NCBI GenBank assembly: GCA_946481965.1
Contig: CAMLPN010000004.1
Coordinates: forward strand, 1-64,000
Direction of reading: 5' to 3'
From: an uncultured Neisseriaceae bacterium
Lineage (GTDB): Bacteria; Pseudomonadota; Gammaproteobacteria; Burkholderiales; Neisseriaceae
DNA length: 64,000 nt
Under the pieces are notes generated by a model that had not been told where the DNA came from, did no database searches, and was given only the letters and a program-made list of their open reading frames with translations. Position 1 is the first letter of the stretch. Every line of letters begins with the position of its first letter. The translations under genes and the position numbers were made by a program. This document shows positions 1-11,398 of the stretch, in pieces.

Positions 1-392
1 CATGACTAAATATCGTTTTAACAAGTATTCTGGAATAAAATTAAAAATTTTTTAAAGATGTAAAGATAAGTATTAATGTAGCATTAGTACAACTAAAAAG
101 TGATTTTAATAAATTAAATATAATTAAATTATCAGAATTAATACCATAGAATATACTAATAAGGCAGAATGCTCTATTTATTAACAAAAATTAATAATAA
201 TGATGAATAGTTTGTTCATCCTTTCGTTATTAAATTAAAGGGGATTACATTTTGACAGTATATAGTAAATTTTTATCCTGTTAGTTGTTTACTTCCATTG
301 AATATCTAAAAAAAACTTACAAAAGATCAAAAACTAAAAAAACTTGGGTTGGTAAAGAATCATTGTATTAAAAAGAGTTAGAGAATTGATAA

Positions 393-2252
393 ATGGATAA
401 ATTAAAAATGCACTCACTCAATAAAGTTGATGAAAATATCAAAAAAATCGGTACACAATTCCCGAACAGTATTACTGAACGCTTAAACCAACAGGGTGAA
501 GTCGAATACGCTATTGATTTTGATATCCTCAAACAAGAGCTTTCTTCCGTAATCGTTGCTGGTAGAGAAGAACGTTATCAGTTTACCTGGCCAGATAAAA
601 AAGAATCGATTCTACTGGCTAATGCGCCTATTGCTAAAACCTTACGGCCTTGCCGTGAAGAAAGTGTTGATTTTGATGATACCGAAAATTTATATATCGA
701 AGGTGATAATCTTGAGGTATTAAAACTATTGCAGGAAACTTACCTTGGCAAAGTCAAAATGATCTATATCGATCCTCCATATAATACCGGCCATGATTTT
801 GTCTATGAAGATGACTTTGCGCAAAACACCTCAGAATATCTTGAAAATAGTGGGCAATTTGATGATGAAGGCAATCGATTGGTAAAGAATCTGGACACCA
901 ACGGTCGATTTCATACTGATTGGCTCAATATGATTTATCCACGTTTAAAACTTGCCAGAGACCTGTTAACTGATGATGGGGTAATTTTTATTAGTATTGA
1001 TGATAATGAGGTTGCTCAACTAAGAAAAATTTGCAGTGAAATATTCGGCGAAAACAATTTCGAAGGACACATTCATTGGAGAAGAAGACATAATCAGCCA
1101 AATGATAAAACCAAAATGATAGGAATTGTTACAGAACATATTCTAGCTTTTGCAAAAAATAGTAGTTTGCTGAAAAAGTCTGGTGTTGGAAAGCTTAATT
1201 TGACAACAAATTTTTCCAATCCTGATAATGATCCTTTAGGTTGTTGGGCTAGTAAACCATGGAAAGTGGGTTCAGACCAATCTGGTAGCAAATATACAAT
1301 CATTACACCAACGGGAAAAATACTTAAAGAAGAATGGATGGGGGAAGAAAAAACCTTTAAAAAATATCTTAAAGAAGGGCGTATATATTTCCCAAAAGAA
1401 GGAAATGGCATGCCTAGAAAAAAATATTACCAATTTGAGCGTGAAGAAGAAGGCCAATGCGCAACAAATTGGTGGACTCATGAACAATTTGGAAATAATC
1501 AAGGAGCTAACGATTACGCAACAACTCTATTTGGAGTTAAAAATATTTTTAGTAATCCAAAACCGATTGAATTAATAAAAGCTTTGTTGAAAATTGCAAA
1601 TGTAAAAAGTAAACACATTGTACTGGATTTTTTCTCCGGATCTGCTACTACTGCTGACACAACTATGCAACTGAACGCAGAGGACGGAGGCAATCGTAAA
1701 TTTATCATGGTGCAGCTCCCGGAACCAACCGATGAAAAAAGCGAAGCTTATAAAGCCGGTTATAAAAATATCTGCGAAATTGGCAAAGAACGTATTCGTC
1801 GTGCGGGTAACAAAATTGCCAAGGAAAACCCTCAGGCTAAATTCGATAAAGGCTTTCGCGTTTTAAAATGTGATAGCACTAATATGAAAGAGGTTTATTA
1901 CAACCCTGCTGAGTACAATGCTGATCTTCTTGACGTACTGATTGATAATATTAAAGCCGACAGAACGCCAGAAGATTTGCTGTTTCAGGTTATGCTGGAT
2001 TTAGGTGTTTTACTCTCCAGTGATATCAAACAAACCACTATTGCCGGCAAAACCGTATTTAATGTTGCAGATAGCTTTTTAATGGCTTGTTTCGATACAG
2101 ACATTAATGAAGAAATCATCACTGTTATCGCTAAACAAAAACCTTATTATTTTGTTATGCGTGACAGCTCTATGGCAAATGACAGTGTTGCCACAAATTT
2201 TCAACAAATTTTCAATACCTATAGCCCTGAAACCAAGAAAAAGGTGTTGTAA
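393..2252 (+). CDS. mod: Type III restriction-modification system methyltransferase subunit (Mod)
   Basis: 619 aa; DPPYNTGHDFVYEDDF motif and FxGSATT SAM-binding motif (DFFSGSATTADT); followed directly by res with TAATG overlap. Confidence 0.93.
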   Translation: MDKLKMHSLNKVDENIKKIGTQFPNSITERLNQQGEVEYAIDFDILKQELSSVIVAGREERYQFTWPDKKESILLANAPIAKTLRPCREESVDFDDTENLYIEGDNLEVLKLLQETYLGKVKMIYIDPPYNTGHDFVYEDDFAQNTSEYLENSGQFDDEGNRLVKNLDTNGRFHTDWLNMIYPRLKLARDLLTDDGVIFISIDDNEVAQLRKICSEIFGENNFEGHIHWRRRHNQPNDKTKMIGIVTEHILAFAKNSSLLKKSGVGKLNLTTNFSNPDNDPLGCWASKPWKVGSDQSGSKYTIITPTGKILKEEWMGEEKTFKKYLKEGRIYFPKEGNGMPRKKYYQFEREEEGQCATNWWTHEQFGNNQGANDYATTLFGVKNIFSNPKPIELIKALLKIANVKSKHIVLDFFSGSATTADTTMQLNAEDGGNRKFIMVQLPEPTDEKSEAYKAGYKNICEIGKERIRRAGNKIAKENPQAKFDKGFRVLKCDSTNMKEVYYNPAEYNADLLDVLIDNIKADRTPEDLLFQVMLDLGVLLSSDIKQTTIAGKTVFNVADSFLMACFDTDINEEIITVIAKQKPYYFVMRDSSMANDSVATNFQQIFNTYSPETKKKVL

Positions 2253-5200
2253 TGAAATTAAATTTTAAAATTCAGCAATATCAAACCGATGCTGTAAATG
2301 CAGTGATTCAGGTATTTAATGGGCAAGGTTATCAAAATAAGCTAAGTTATATGCGTGATTTAGGTAACGCACCTATTCAGACAAAAATAACTTATGAAAC
2401 TGATTCCGATAGCACAACAGATAACAACGAAATTGATATCGGTTTTAAAAATGAAATAATTTCATTAACAGACGATGACTTACTCTCTAATATCAAAAAA
2501 GTACAAAATCTAAATAATATTAAGCACTCTATTGACTTAGTTAAAAATTTAGGTAGATGCAGTCTTGATATTGAAATGGAAACCGGTACCGGTAAAACCT
2601 ATGTTTATCTTAAAACCATGTTTGAACTTAACAAACACTATGGTTGGAGTAAGTTTATTGTTATTGTACCCTCTATTGCCATTCGTGAAGGTGTAAAGAA
2701 AACCTTTGAAATAACCACCGATCACTTTATGGAACACTACGGTCAAAAAGCTCGTTTTTTTGTCTATGACAGTAAAAATTTAAGTTTATTAGATAGTTTT
2801 GCTGCAAACTCAGGAATTAATGTAATGATCATTAATACCCAGGCTTTTGCTTCTTCACTAAAAGAAGGTGGTAAAAACCCAGAAGCACGTATTATTTATT
2901 CAAAACGGGATACGTTTGCGTCGCGCCGGCCAATTGATGTGATAGCAGCTAATAATCCTATTATTATTTTAGATGAACCACAAAAAATGGGTGGTGAAGT
3001 AACACAGAAAGCCTTACAAAATTTTAAACCCTTATTTTCATTAAATTACTCTGCCACGCATAAAAAACAGAATAATCTGATTTATGTTCTTGATGCATTA
3101 GATGCATACAACAAGCGACTGGTAAAAAAAATCGAAGTAAAAGGCTTCGAAGTTAAAAATCTAAAAGGCACTAATAGTTACTTATATTTAGAACAAATCG
3201 TATTATCCAGCAATAAACCACCATTAGCAAAAATTGAACTGGAAATAAATCACAATCTTGGAATCAAACGGGAAATTCGTCATTTCACTGAAGGTGATAA
3301 ACTTTATTCTGTTTCAAAACAGATGCGACAATACAAGGGATATACTGTTTCTGAAATTAACCCACTGACTGAAACAGTTACTTTCACCAATGGTGTTTCA
3401 ATTAAAACTGGCGAAGTGTTGGGTGATATATCTGAAGAAAATATGCGTCGTATTCAAATTAGAGAAACCATATTATCCCATTTTGAAAAAGAAGAAAAAT
3501 TGTTCAACATGGGTATTAAATCACTATCATTATTTTTTATTGATGAAGTTGCTAAATATCGTCAATATGATGACGACAATAATGAAGTGCTAGGTGAATA
3601 TGGTCAGATCTTTGAGCAAGAATATTTAAAGGTTTTACAACAATACTTAGAACAAACGCAACAGACACCCTATCAGCAATATTTACAGACCAAGGGTAAT
3701 GACTCAAGCCAAGTACACAAAGGCTACTTTAGCATTGATAAAAAAACCGGCCACAGTATTAATAGTCAGCTAAAGCGAGGGAGTGAATCTTCAGATGATA
3801 TTTCTGCCTATGATTTAATTCTTAAAAATAAAGAACAACTCCTAAGTTTTGATGAGCCGACAAGATTCATCTTTTCACACTCAGCCCTGCGTGAAGGTTG
3901 GGATAATCCCAATGTTTTCCAAATTTGTACATTAAAGCATTCTGATAGCCAAACAGGCAAACGACAAGAAGTTGGTCGTGGACTCCGTTTATGCGTTAAT
4001 CAGGATGGTAATCGTATGGATGTTGAAAGTTGCGGTGAACAAGTCCACGATATCAACATATTAACGGTTATCGCCAGCGAAAGTTATAGGAACTTTGTTA
4101 ATGATCTTCAAGCAGACATTAAAACTGTAATTTATGACAGGCCAACAATTGCTTCCAGTGAATACTTCATTGGTAAATATGTTGAAGGTAATGGAATACC
4201 AACCATTATTGATAAAACAGCAGCTGATAAAATTGACTTTTATTTGATTAATCATGGCTATGTCGATATCACTCGTAAGATAACTGATAAGTATCGCAGT
4301 GAGATTGCAACTGATTCAGTAGCACAATTACCGGATGAATTAAAACCATTGAGTGTAGGAATTCATAACTTAATTCAGGCTATTTACAATGATTCCCTTT
4401 TAGATTCGATGTTTATTAATGGCCATGAAACAAAAATAAAAGATAACCCGCTTAATAACAATTTCAACAAGGCCGAATTTCAGGCATTATGGCAACAAAT
4501 TAATCAACAATATGCTTATACTGTTGATTTTGATAGCTATGAATTAATCAATAAAGCAATTGCTCATATTAACGATAAATTATTTGTCTCACAGCTCCAA
4601 TACATTACTACCGTAGGTGAACTTAAAGAACAGATAACAACACAATGGATTGAGCAAAATGAGGCATTTAAAACCAAACGAACACTTACTACCACACTGG
4701 ATCATATCGATTCTGGGCAAATTAAATATGATTTGATTGGTCAGATTGCGCAAGAAACCACATTGACTCGTAAAACAATAGCGGCCATATTGAAAGGATT
4801 AAATACTGAAAAACTAGATATGTTCAAATATAATCCCGAGGAATTCATCGCTAAAATCATTAAATTAATTAAAGAACAAAAAGCAACTACTATTATAGAA
4901 CATGTTACTTATAATAAAACTTCTGGTAAATATGATAGTACAATTTTTACTCAGGAAAAAAGCTCACACAGTTACAATAAAGCGTTTTTGTCAAAAAAAG
5001 CAATTCAAAATTATGTATTTACTGATGGTTTAAACGAAAAAAATGTTGAACGCAAATTTGTTGAAGATCTTGATGCAGCAAATGAAGTATGTGTGTATGC
5101 AAAATTACCAAAAGGTTTTCATATTCCAACACCAGTTGGTGATTATTCCCCTGACTGGGCAATTACTTTTCATAATGGATCAGTCAAACATATCTTTTTT

Positions 5201-5365
5201 ATTGCTGAAACCAAAGGTTCGATGGATAGTTTGAATTTAAGAGCGATTGAACAAGCCAAAATTTCGTGTGCTAAAAAGCTTTTTAATGAACTGTCGACAA
5301 GTAGAGTAAAATATCACGATGTAGATAGTTATCAAAATCTTATGAATATAATTAATTCATTATAA
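2252..5365 (+). CDS. res: Type III restriction enzyme Res subunit (DEAD-like helicase + nuclease)
   Basis: 1037 aa; Walker A-like METGTGKTYVYL, DEPQKMGG (DExx), SHSALREGWDNPNVFQICTL and QEVGRGLRL helicase motifs; overlaps mod stop by 1 nt. Confidence 0.93.
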   Translation: MKLNFKIQQYQTDAVNAVIQVFNGQGYQNKLSYMRDLGNAPIQTKITYETDSDSTTDNNEIDIGFKNEIISLTDDDLLSNIKKVQNLNNIKHSIDLVKNLGRCSLDIEMETGTGKTYVYLKTMFELNKHYGWSKFIVIVPSIAIREGVKKTFEITTDHFMEHYGQKARFFVYDSKNLSLLDSFAANSGINVMIINTQAFASSLKEGGKNPEARIIYSKRDTFASRRPIDVIAANNPIIILDEPQKMGGEVTQKALQNFKPLFSLNYSATHKKQNNLIYVLDALDAYNKRLVKKIEVKGFEVKNLKGTNSYLYLEQIVLSSNKPPLAKIELEINHNLGIKREIRHFTEGDKLYSVSKQMRQYKGYTVSEINPLTETVTFTNGVSIKTGEVLGDISEENMRRIQIRETILSHFEKEEKLFNMGIKSLSLFFIDEVAKYRQYDDDNNEVLGEYGQIFEQEYLKVLQQYLEQTQQTPYQQYLQTKGNDSSQVHKGYFSIDKKTGHSINSQLKRGSESSDDISAYDLILKNKEQLLSFDEPTRFIFSHSALREGWDNPNVFQICTLKHSDSQTGKRQEVGRGLRLCVNQDGNRMDVESCGEQVHDINILTVIASESYRNFVNDLQADIKTVIYDRPTIASSEYFIGKYVEGNGIPTIIDKTAADKIDFYLINHGYVDITRKITDKYRSEIATDSVAQLPDELKPLSVGIHNLIQAIYNDSLLDSMFINGHETKIKDNPLNNNFNKAEFQALWQQINQQYAYTVDFDSYELINKAIAHINDKLFVSQLQYITTVGELKEQITTQWIEQNEAFKTKRTLTTTLDHIDSGQIKYDLIGQIAQETTLTRKTIAAILKGLNTEKLDMFKYNPEEFIAKIIKLIKEQKATTIIEHVTYNKTSGKYDSTIFTQEKSSHSYNKAFLSKKAIQNYVFTDGLNEKNVERKFVEDLDAANEVCVYAKLPKGFHIPTPVGDYSPDWAITFHNGSVKHIFFIAETKGSMDSLNLRAIEQAKISCAKKLFNELSTSRVKYHDVDSYQNLMNIINSL

Positions 5366-5489
5366 GTTATTATAAATACTATTTAATTAGAACAATCGTT
5401 ACATAAAAATAGTACTAGTATCAACCTGTTTAAAATATTTATGCTTTGTAGCCATATCACTTAAGTATAAGTAAATTTACTACTTCTAT

Positions 5490-5533
5490 AAAAAACTGCA
5501 TAGATCAGAGAAATATGATCTATGCAGTTTTTT
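5490..5533. terminator. Bidirectional intrinsic terminator between convergent res and rpoH
   Basis: Perfect hairpin AAAAAACTGCATAGATCA-gagaaata-TGATCTATGCAGTTTTTT. Confidence 0.85.
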
Positions 5534-5546
5534 ATTCAAACTAAAA

Positions 5547-6395
5547 TTATTCAGATTCTGCCAGATAGCCACGCAATTTCTGCATAGCTTTGGCTTCAAT
5601 CTGGCGGATACGTTCGGCTGATACACCATATTCACCAGCCAGATCATGCAAGGTCAATCCACCATCATCTGCCAGCCAACGGCTTTCAACAATATGACGA
5701 CTGCGATCATCCAATTTACTTAGTGCTTCCTGCAAACCTTCAGTTTGCAAAGCATAATGCGCCTGCTTAGCCAAAACCTGAGTAGGTTCAGAATCTGTAT
5801 CAGTTAACCAGTCAATAGGCGCAAAATTGTCATCATCATCATTTTCGGCCAGTAAAGACATATCCTTACCGGTCATGCGTTGCTCCATTTCCATTACTTC
5901 GGAAAGCTTAACGCCTAAATCATCTGCAATTGACTGTGCTTCCTTATCACTTAGCGCAGACATAGATTTACGCATGCTGCGTAAATTAAAAAATAATTTT
6001 CTTTGTGGTTTAGTTGTTGCAACGCGTACTAGACGCCAGTTACGTAAAATGAACTCATGGATTTCTGCCTTAATCCAGTGCACTGCAAATGAAAATAATC
6101 GTACACCTCGACTGGGCTGAAAACGTTTCACCGCTTTCATTAAACCTATATTACCTTCTTGAATCAAATCAGCCTGATTCAGACCATATCCATCATAACC
6201 ACGCGCAATCGATACCACAACACGTAAATGCGATAGAATCAGTTTTTTTGCCGCCTCAAGATCCCCTTCGATCTGACGAATAGCCAAATTTTGCTCTTCA
6301 TCCGGAGAAAGCATCGGAATATTATTTACAGTATGAATGTATTGCTCCAAACTGCCGTGTCCAGTCGGCACGGGTAATGCAAAAGCTTTATTCAT
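5547..6395 (-). CDS. rpoH: RNA polymerase sigma-32 factor (heat shock)
   Basis: 282 aa; sigma70 region 2 and 4 motifs, RpoH-type QRKLFFNLR box. Confidence 0.95.
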   Translation of the reverse strand: MNKAFALPVPTGHGSLEQYIHTVNNIPMLSPDEEQNLAIRQIEGDLEAAKKLILSHLRVVVSIARGYDGYGLNQADLIQEGNIGLMKAVKRFQPSRGVRLFSFAVHWIKAEIHEFILRNWRLVRVATTKPQRKLFFNLRSMRKSMSALSDKEAQSIADDLGVKLSEVMEMEQRMTGKDMSLLAENDDDDNFAPIDWLTDTDSEPTQVLAKQAHYALQTEGLQEALSKLDDRSRHIVESRWLADDGGLTLHDLAGEYGVSAERIRQIEAKAMQKLRGYLAESE

Positions 6396-6592
6396 GCCTA
6401 TCCTTTCTGTGTGTCCTTAGCTATCCAATTTGCCACTAGAGAATTTTTACAATCAACCCAAGCAAATCAATAGCTAAGCTATTAATTCATTATTGTAGTC
6501 TTATCAATAATGTACTTCAATCATTATTTTTAATCCGTTTTGATTTGGTAAAATTAAGTATATATACATAATTTATTAAAAATATATGACAG

Positions 6593-8164
6593 TTATACCA
6601 TAAATTTCGCTTGTCTAACACGCAAACGACCATAAATCCAACATGCTATGACTATCAATAAACTTATCATTGCCAGTGGCCAACTACTACCTAGAGACAT
6701 ATAAGGCGTATTACCCTGATATCCCTGTATGTTTCCTTCTAATACAGCAGCAATATCCGGCTTAAGTTGAGCAACAATCTGACCTTTAGGATTAATAATT
6801 GCTGTCATACCAGTATTAGTTGCACGCACCATAAAACGCCCTGTTTCCAAAGCTCGAGCCTGTGATTGCTGTAAATGCTGTTGCATAGCATGTGAATGCC
6901 CATACCAAGCCATATTACTAATATTGGCCAGTAAACTGGATTGTTTCGCTGATGCAATGAGCTCATCACCAAATCCATCCTCATAACAAATATTAAAACC
7001 AACGCGTTGATTCGCTAATTGTAATGGTGACTGAGCGACTCCTCCAACTGAAAAACCAGCTAAGGGGATATCCATTAGCCGATACATCCAGCCTAAAAGA
7101 CTCGGCAAGGGAATATATTCACCAAAAGGTACTAAATGATTTTTGGCATAGAAAGGTAATTCATTACCATTTATTTCAGACGTTAAATTCAATACCACAT
7201 TCTGATACCCCTGTCCATCAGATGTGAATTGAGGTATACCAACTGCTAGTGCCGAACCCTGACGTTTTGCCGTTAAGGAAAATAACTCTAATTGCTCTTC
7301 TGGCAATGCTTGTCGCATTATCGGAATGGCTGTTTCCGGCAAAATAACAATATTGGCTCGAGTCGACGCTATCTGATCCAGATAACGTTGTAAAGTTGGT
7401 TGCAACGAACTTTGATGCCACTTTATCGACTGAGCAATGTTACCCTGCCCTAAAGCGACACTGGCTTGCGTACCGTCTGGCTTAGTAAAGTCATGTTGCT
7501 TTAAAAGAATACCTGCTATCCACAAAGCCATTATTGCTATTGCATACCATATTTTTGCATGTTTTTTTTGGGCTAAACATAGCATCGCTAACCAACAGCC
7601 GGTGGTAACTGTAACCAATGTAACCAGGAAAATACCGCCTACCGGCGCAAAACCGGCTAATGGAGAATTGGCTATTTGGCTATAACCCATTGCACCCCAG
7701 CCAAAACCGGTTAATGCGCGTTCGCGCACAAATTCAGCTAGAGTCCATAATAAAGGTAACACTACACTATAACGAATTGAATCCGTAAGTCTGAATTTAC
7801 CCAGTAACCAAAAAGCCAGTGTTGGATAAACTGCCAGATAGGCCGGTAGTAATAAAGTCAAAGGCCAGGCAAGATACTGAGGCAACCCTGCTATATCATG
7901 TAAGGCGATATCAATCCAGTATAATAACGAGGTATATGCTGTTAACGCCCATAAATAAACAGATCGTACCCGCCATTCTGGACGAATAACCAGATAAAGC
8001 AGCAATTCAGCCAGTAACAATGGTGCTAACCAATATTGATAATAGGGAGCAAAAATAAAAGGCACCATTACGGCAGATAATAATAATGTTGGCCAATAGA
8101 CCCATCCCTGACGCAATGCTGTCATAAATCGATACTGTATAGAATTATTTATTTGATCGGTCAC
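6593..8164 (-). CDS. lnt: Apolipoprotein N-acyltransferase
   Basis: 523 aa; multi-TM N-terminus plus CN-hydrolase domain (LPETAIP, KNHLVPFGEYIPL, NICYEDGFG). Confidence 0.93.
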   Translation of the reverse strand: MTDQINNSIQYRFMTALRQGWVYWPTLLLSAVMVPFIFAPYYQYWLAPLLLAELLLYLVIRPEWRVRSVYLWALTAYTSLLYWIDIALHDIAGLPQYLAWPLTLLLPAYLAVYPTLAFWLLGKFRLTDSIRYSVVLPLLWTLAEFVRERALTGFGWGAMGYSQIANSPLAGFAPVGGIFLVTLVTVTTGCWLAMLCLAQKKHAKIWYAIAIMALWIAGILLKQHDFTKPDGTQASVALGQGNIAQSIKWHQSSLQPTLQRYLDQIASTRANIVILPETAIPIMRQALPEEQLELFSLTAKRQGSALAVGIPQFTSDGQGYQNVVLNLTSEINGNELPFYAKNHLVPFGEYIPLPSLLGWMYRLMDIPLAGFSVGGVAQSPLQLANQRVGFNICYEDGFGDELIASAKQSSLLANISNMAWYGHSHAMQQHLQQSQARALETGRFMVRATNTGMTAIINPKGQIVAQLKPDIAAVLEGNIQGYQGNTPYMSLGSSWPLAMISLLIVIACWIYGRLRVRQAKFMV

Positions 8165-8398
8165 ACAATCTCCAAAACCAATTAGCTGACTGTATTCATA
8201 AGCTTAAGACATATAAATTTACTAATCTCAAATCAATTCATATAGTGAATAATTCATTATTTAAACAACGGCGGTTAATTAACAGGATCATATTTCCATT
8301 GAGTATTGAATATATTGACTGAATTAACAAGGTTATTATGCAACTCTACAGATGTTTAAACTGCAAATTTCAGATTAATACATATATACCAAATCAAC

Positions 8399-9235
8399 TT
8401 AATTAATTTGCTTATTTATTGTTACCATTAGAGTTTGCAGTCGACGAGCATCTGCACGAGCCACGGTAAAATTTAATTTACCAATGGTAATTTTTTCACC
8501 TCGTACTGGCATATGCCCTAGCTCCTGAATAACTAAGCCACCAATGGTATCAACATCTTCATCGGAATAATTTGTGCCAAAAAATTCATTAACGGTTTCG
8601 ATCTCAGTTACCGCATTGACGCGAAAACGTTCTGCAGAAACGGCAAAAATATTATCAGCGCTATCATCCTCATCAAACTCATCTTCAATATCACCAATTA
8701 TCGGTTCAATGACATCTTCAAATGTAACTAGTCCGGATATACCGCCATACTCATCGACAACAATCGCCATATGATTACGTTTTTCCCGAAAGTCTTTTAA
8801 CAATATATTTAATGATTTACTTTCAGGAACAAATACTGCAGGACGTAAGATCTGTTCCAACTGAAACTGTTCTGCCCGCCCCCAATATTTTAGTAAATCC
8901 TTAGCGTGTAATATTCCCAGAATTTGATCTTTATCTTCACCAATAACTGGAAAACGAGAATGAGCTGTATCAACAATATAGGCAATAATTTTTTCTGGAG
9001 TGTCATCTATTTTGATAACATCCATTTGACTACGGGTGATCATGACATCACGTACTTCAAGATCTGAAAAATCCAAAATATTTTTCAAATACTGTAAAGT
9101 ATCAGCATCAAATACCTGACGTTCATAGGCTTCACGCAGGATTTGCAATACATCATCTTCTGTATCTGGTGACTCACCAGCGATGCGGTTGACTAAACGT
9201 TCAAAAAAGCCTGGTTTCGACGAACTATCGTCCAT
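8399..9235 (-). CDS. corC: CorC/HlyC family CBS-domain transporter-associated protein
   Basis: 278 aa; tandem CBS domains (VRDVMITRSQMD; HMAIVVDEYGGISGLVTFEDVIEPIIGDIEDEFD) and CorC_HlyC C-terminal domain. Confidence 0.9.
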   Translation of the reverse strand: MDDSSSKPGFFERLVNRIAGESPDTEDDVLQILREAYERQVFDADTLQYLKNILDFSDLEVRDVMITRSQMDVIKIDDTPEKIIAYIVDTAHSRFPVIGEDKDQILGILHAKDLLKYWGRAEQFQLEQILRPAVFVPESKSLNILLKDFREKRNHMAIVVDEYGGISGLVTFEDVIEPIIGDIEDEFDEDDSADNIFAVSAERFRVNAVTEIETVNEFFGTNYSDEDVDTIGGLVIQELGHMPVRGEKITIGKLNFTVARADARRLQTLMVTINKQIN

Positions 9236-9237
9236 AT

Positions 9238-9807
9238 TTAATATTCATCCTGTGCATAGGGATTGGTATATCCTAACTGATGCATGACGCGAATTTCAAG
9301 TGCTTCCATGATTTCCGCTTCTTCATCATTCATGTGATCATATCCCATCAGATGTAAAACACCATGTATGGTTAAGTGAGCATAATGAGCTAACAGAGGT
9401 TTATTTTGTTCAGCTGCTTCTCTTTCAATGACTTGAGGGCAAAAAATTAAATCACCATTAAGTACTTTTTTTTCAGAGACATATGCGAATTCTCCCTCAT
9501 TCAGGGCAAAACTCAATACATTAGTGGCGTAATTCTTTTGTCGGTAATTGAAATTTAGCTCACGTGCAGCTTCTTCATCATATAGAATTACCGCAATATT
9601 AGCGTAATAGTATTCATTTTTACATGCTTGCCAAATCCATTGACGCCATTGTTTGGTATTTGGGACAGTATTTGTATGACTATGGTTACTGACACTAAGA
9701 TCAAAAACAGTATTTAAATGTTTTAAAAATAATTTTTTTTTAGCAATCTTCATTGAAAGAATGTCTGAAAGTGATAAACATATATTATTATGTATAATAC
9801 TAAACAC
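9238..9807 (-). CDS. ybeY: Endoribonuclease YbeY (true start may be the internal ATG near 9753)
   Basis: H-x3-H-x5-H signature HGVLHLMGYDH; adjacent to corC and lnt as in many proteobacteria. Confidence 0.92.
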   Translation of the reverse strand: MFSIIHNNICLSLSDILSMKIAKKKLFLKHLNTVFDLSVSNHSHTNTVPNTKQWRQWIWQACKNEYYYANIAVILYDEEAARELNFNYRQKNYATNVLSFALNEGEFAYVSEKKVLNGDLIFCPQVIEREAAEQNKPLLAHYAHLTIHGVLHLMGYDHMNDEEAEIMEALEIRVMHQLGYTNPYAQDEY

Positions 9808-10296
9808 TTAAACTTTAATACAGACAATTTTATTATTCAAATCTTATATCGCACAATAAATACATTGTATTAACTTATGCATAAACATTCCATAAGACTA
9901 TGTTATTCATTTTTATAATAGTTAATACATTTCAACAGCTACTTCATTGATATTGAACAGAAAACAATAGAGTAACCGAAATTATAATATCAACATCTAA
10001 ACAAAATAATTAACATGCAATTATTTATCACCCAGCAAGACTTTTTATTGGTTTGAGTAATCATCTGTTCAAATCATGATAAATTTACTAAAAAACTTTG
10101 TTTTAATGATATAAATTAATTTTTTATAACTTTCAATTCATCGCAAAGTTCAGTATTACAAATTTAATTTTAAAAAGATTCTTGTTAGATATTTAACAAA
10201 CTATCTAAAATATTTGAATGCATGATGATAAAAATTTGATAATTTATGAGACTGAATTACCAAGAGCAATTTGAACAATATAACCAATTTTTGATG

Positions 10297-10337
10297 AAAT
10301 AAACCCTGCATATAATAAATATGCAGGGTTTATTTTA
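10297..10337. terminator. Intrinsic terminator downstream of GTPase/roadblock operon
   Basis: AAATAAACCCTGCATAT-aataaat-ATGCAGGGTTTATTTT hairpin. Confidence 0.8.
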
Positions 10338-10345
10338 TATTTATA

Positions 10346-10711
10346 TTAATGCAATATATCAATAATACTACGCGCAGCTCTTCTGGCATCAAGCAAAATA
10401 AGACCTAATGTAGCGCTTTCATTGGCCGTTACGGCTAAAACATTGTTATCTCCAGCCTGTATCAGTAAAACATAGCCATGTTTACCTTTAACCATAACTT
10501 GTTCCAGATCATCACATTGCAATTCACGAGAAGTACGGTTACCTAACGCCAGTAATGCAGCAGCCATCGCACCAACTCGATCTGGATCAACACCATTCGG
10601 TAACAAGGTTGCAACCGGCAAACCATCGGTAGAAATTACAGCAGACGCAGTAATATCAGCCGAAGAGTCATTCAAATCACTTAATACCGAAACCAGTAAT
10701 TTTTCTTGCAT
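10346..10711 (-). CDS. Roadblock/LC7 domain protein (MglB-like)
   Basis: 121 aa; SADITASAVISTDGLPVATLLPNGVDPDRVGAMAAALLALGNR, typical roadblock/LC7 pattern. Confidence 0.85.
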   Translation of the reverse strand: MQEKLLVSVLSDLNDSSADITASAVISTDGLPVATLLPNGVDPDRVGAMAAALLALGNRTSRELQCDDLEQVMVKGKHGYVLLIQAGDNNVLAVTANESATLGLILLDARRAARSIIDILH

Positions 10712-10732
10712 CTTGATATCTTCCTAACGATG

Positions 10733-11392
10733 TTATTCATTTGTTGATTGAACGTGTTCAGCATCCAACAAATATAGTCCTCGTACCAGAGTGACAAAAG
10801 CTTCACTATTGAGTAGTGGTTGACCAGCAGTTACCAAAATATTTTTGTTTTTGCCGATATAAAGAGGGAAAAAGGTCAACTCACTTTGGCCAGCAGGATC
10901 ACAAATACCAACAGCAGTATTATAAATATTGAGATTATTTTTAATCAGAAGATTATTTTTTTCTGATAATCTTATTGCTTCACTAGCCAGATTAGCTACT
11001 TCTTCAGCAGTTTCGTGGTTAAAACCAACATTAGCAAAATAAAAGCCATTCTGATCTACTAGTAAAGCTCTGTGACTATCAGATAATTGTCCAAGTATAT
11101 CTTCAAAAACATCAGAAGTAACTTCAACTATCTGAGAACTGGGTATGGCTTCGCCATAAAGAAACTCCAGACGCTGTAATCGGTACAATAAACTTAAAGC
11201 AGTATGCGTATCCTCAGTTTCTGCCCATTCTTTCAAACGTTCTTCTGTTAATTTGGCATTAACATCTGCTCGCAAGATATTAGCCAGTAATTTACGACTG
11301 GCACTGGGACTAGTACTGGAAACAGCATAGAATGCACCTGCAGGCATAACCTTAGGGTATAAATCATTATGTAACTGTAATGTAGAATCCAT
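10733..11392 (-). CDS. Hypothetical protein with possible divergent roadblock fold
   Basis: 219 aa; C-terminal half HRALLVDQNGFYFANVGFNHETAEEVANLASEAIRL resembles roadblock/LC7; operonic with GTPase. Confidence 0.55.
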   Translation of the reverse strand: MDSTLQLHNDLYPKVMPAGAFYAVSSTSPSASRKLLANILRADVNAKLTEERLKEWAETEDTHTALSLLYRLQRLEFLYGEAIPSSQIVEVTSDVFEDILGQLSDSHRALLVDQNGFYFANVGFNHETAEEVANLASEAIRLSEKNNLLIKNNLNIYNTAVGICDPAGQSELTFFPLYIGKNKNILVTAGQPLLNSEAFVTLVRGLYLLDAEHVQSTNE

Positions 11393-11398
11393 CTTATC

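Noticed and set aside
1-392. AT-rich leader before mod as a possible mobile-element end
   Set aside because: No inverted repeats, transposase or integrase similarity seen.
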